A DNA stretch of 7,637 bases from positions 1 to 7,637 of the forward strand of contig JAGGZS010000169.1 in the NCBI GenBank assembly GCA_021161885.1. Reading direction: 5' to 3'. The notes below the pieces were generated by a model. It had not been told where the DNA came from and ran no database searches. It saw only the letters and a list, made by a program, of their open reading frames with translations. Source of the DNA: a bacterium. GTDB lineage: Bacteria > Auribacterota > Auribacteria > Auribacterales > Auribacteraceae. Each line of letters opens with the position of its first letter. Positions within the stretch are counted from its first letter, which is position 1. Below are positions 7,615 through 7,637 of the stretch, piece after piece. A program made the position numbers and the translations under genes.

Positions 7615-7637
7615 GAATTTTTATTAATAATTTGGGC
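7615..7637 (-). promoter_or_regulatory. Leader of the AddB-like gene, no clear Shine-Dalgarno
   Basis: Only 23 bases precede ATG 7614 in this window, and they are almost pure A/T next to the start. No AGGA/GGAG-like sequence is visible within 15 bases of the ATG. An in-frame TAA lies at 7621-7623, so the frame cannot begin further upstream. Either translation starts on an unstructured AT-rich leader or the true start is slightly internal. The Walker-A-like loop at residue 20 leaves little room for a later start. Whether a promoter or another operon gene lies beyond the edge cannot be seen. Confidence 0.4.

Noticed and set aside
7621..7630. Perfect 10-base A/T palindrome as an operator site
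   Set aside because: Such short A/T palindromes are expected by chance in DNA of this composition, and it overlaps the in-frame stop just before the first gene.

Overview
The window holds two large genes on the minus strand and almost nothing else. They read from the right edge leftwards. The DNA is AT-rich, with codons dominated by AAA, TTT and ATT and many short A/T runs. That fits a low-GC bacterium, but the sequence does not fix the phylum. An AT-rich host-associated or anaerobic lineage is only a guess. I see no rRNA, tRNA, CRISPR array, insertion sequence or gene on the plus strand.

Region 4591-7614 encodes a complete 1007-residue AddB/RecC-type protein. It has a UvrD-like helicase fold whose ATPase motifs are eroded, followed by a PD-(D/E)XK nuclease domain with an intact active site and four cysteines spaced for a 4Fe-4S cluster. 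Region 1-4579 begins 11 bases downstream behind its own ribosome binding site. It is one uninterrupted reading frame that runs off the left edge (at least 1526 residues). I translated it line by line and found no stop or frameshift.

The second protein joins three modules: (1) a complete UvrD/AddA-type SF1A helicase, (2) a RecB/Cas4-like Fe-S nuclease, and (3) a beta-barrel plus a complete SF1B helicase of the Dna2/UPF1 family. Modules 1+2 look like AddA. Modules 2+3 are in the order found in eukaryotic Dna2. The nuclease seems to be shared between the two architectures.

The working model is a double-strand-break resection machine, or an anti-invader helicase-nuclease. A catalytically quiet AddB/RecC-like scaffold with its own nuclease would pair with one chain that carries both a 3'-5' motor and a 5'-3' motor. 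That would be a two-gene equivalent of RecBCD, with the RecD role played by an unrelated Dna2/UPF1-type helicase. The domain content and order are read directly from the sequence; the complex and its function are inference.
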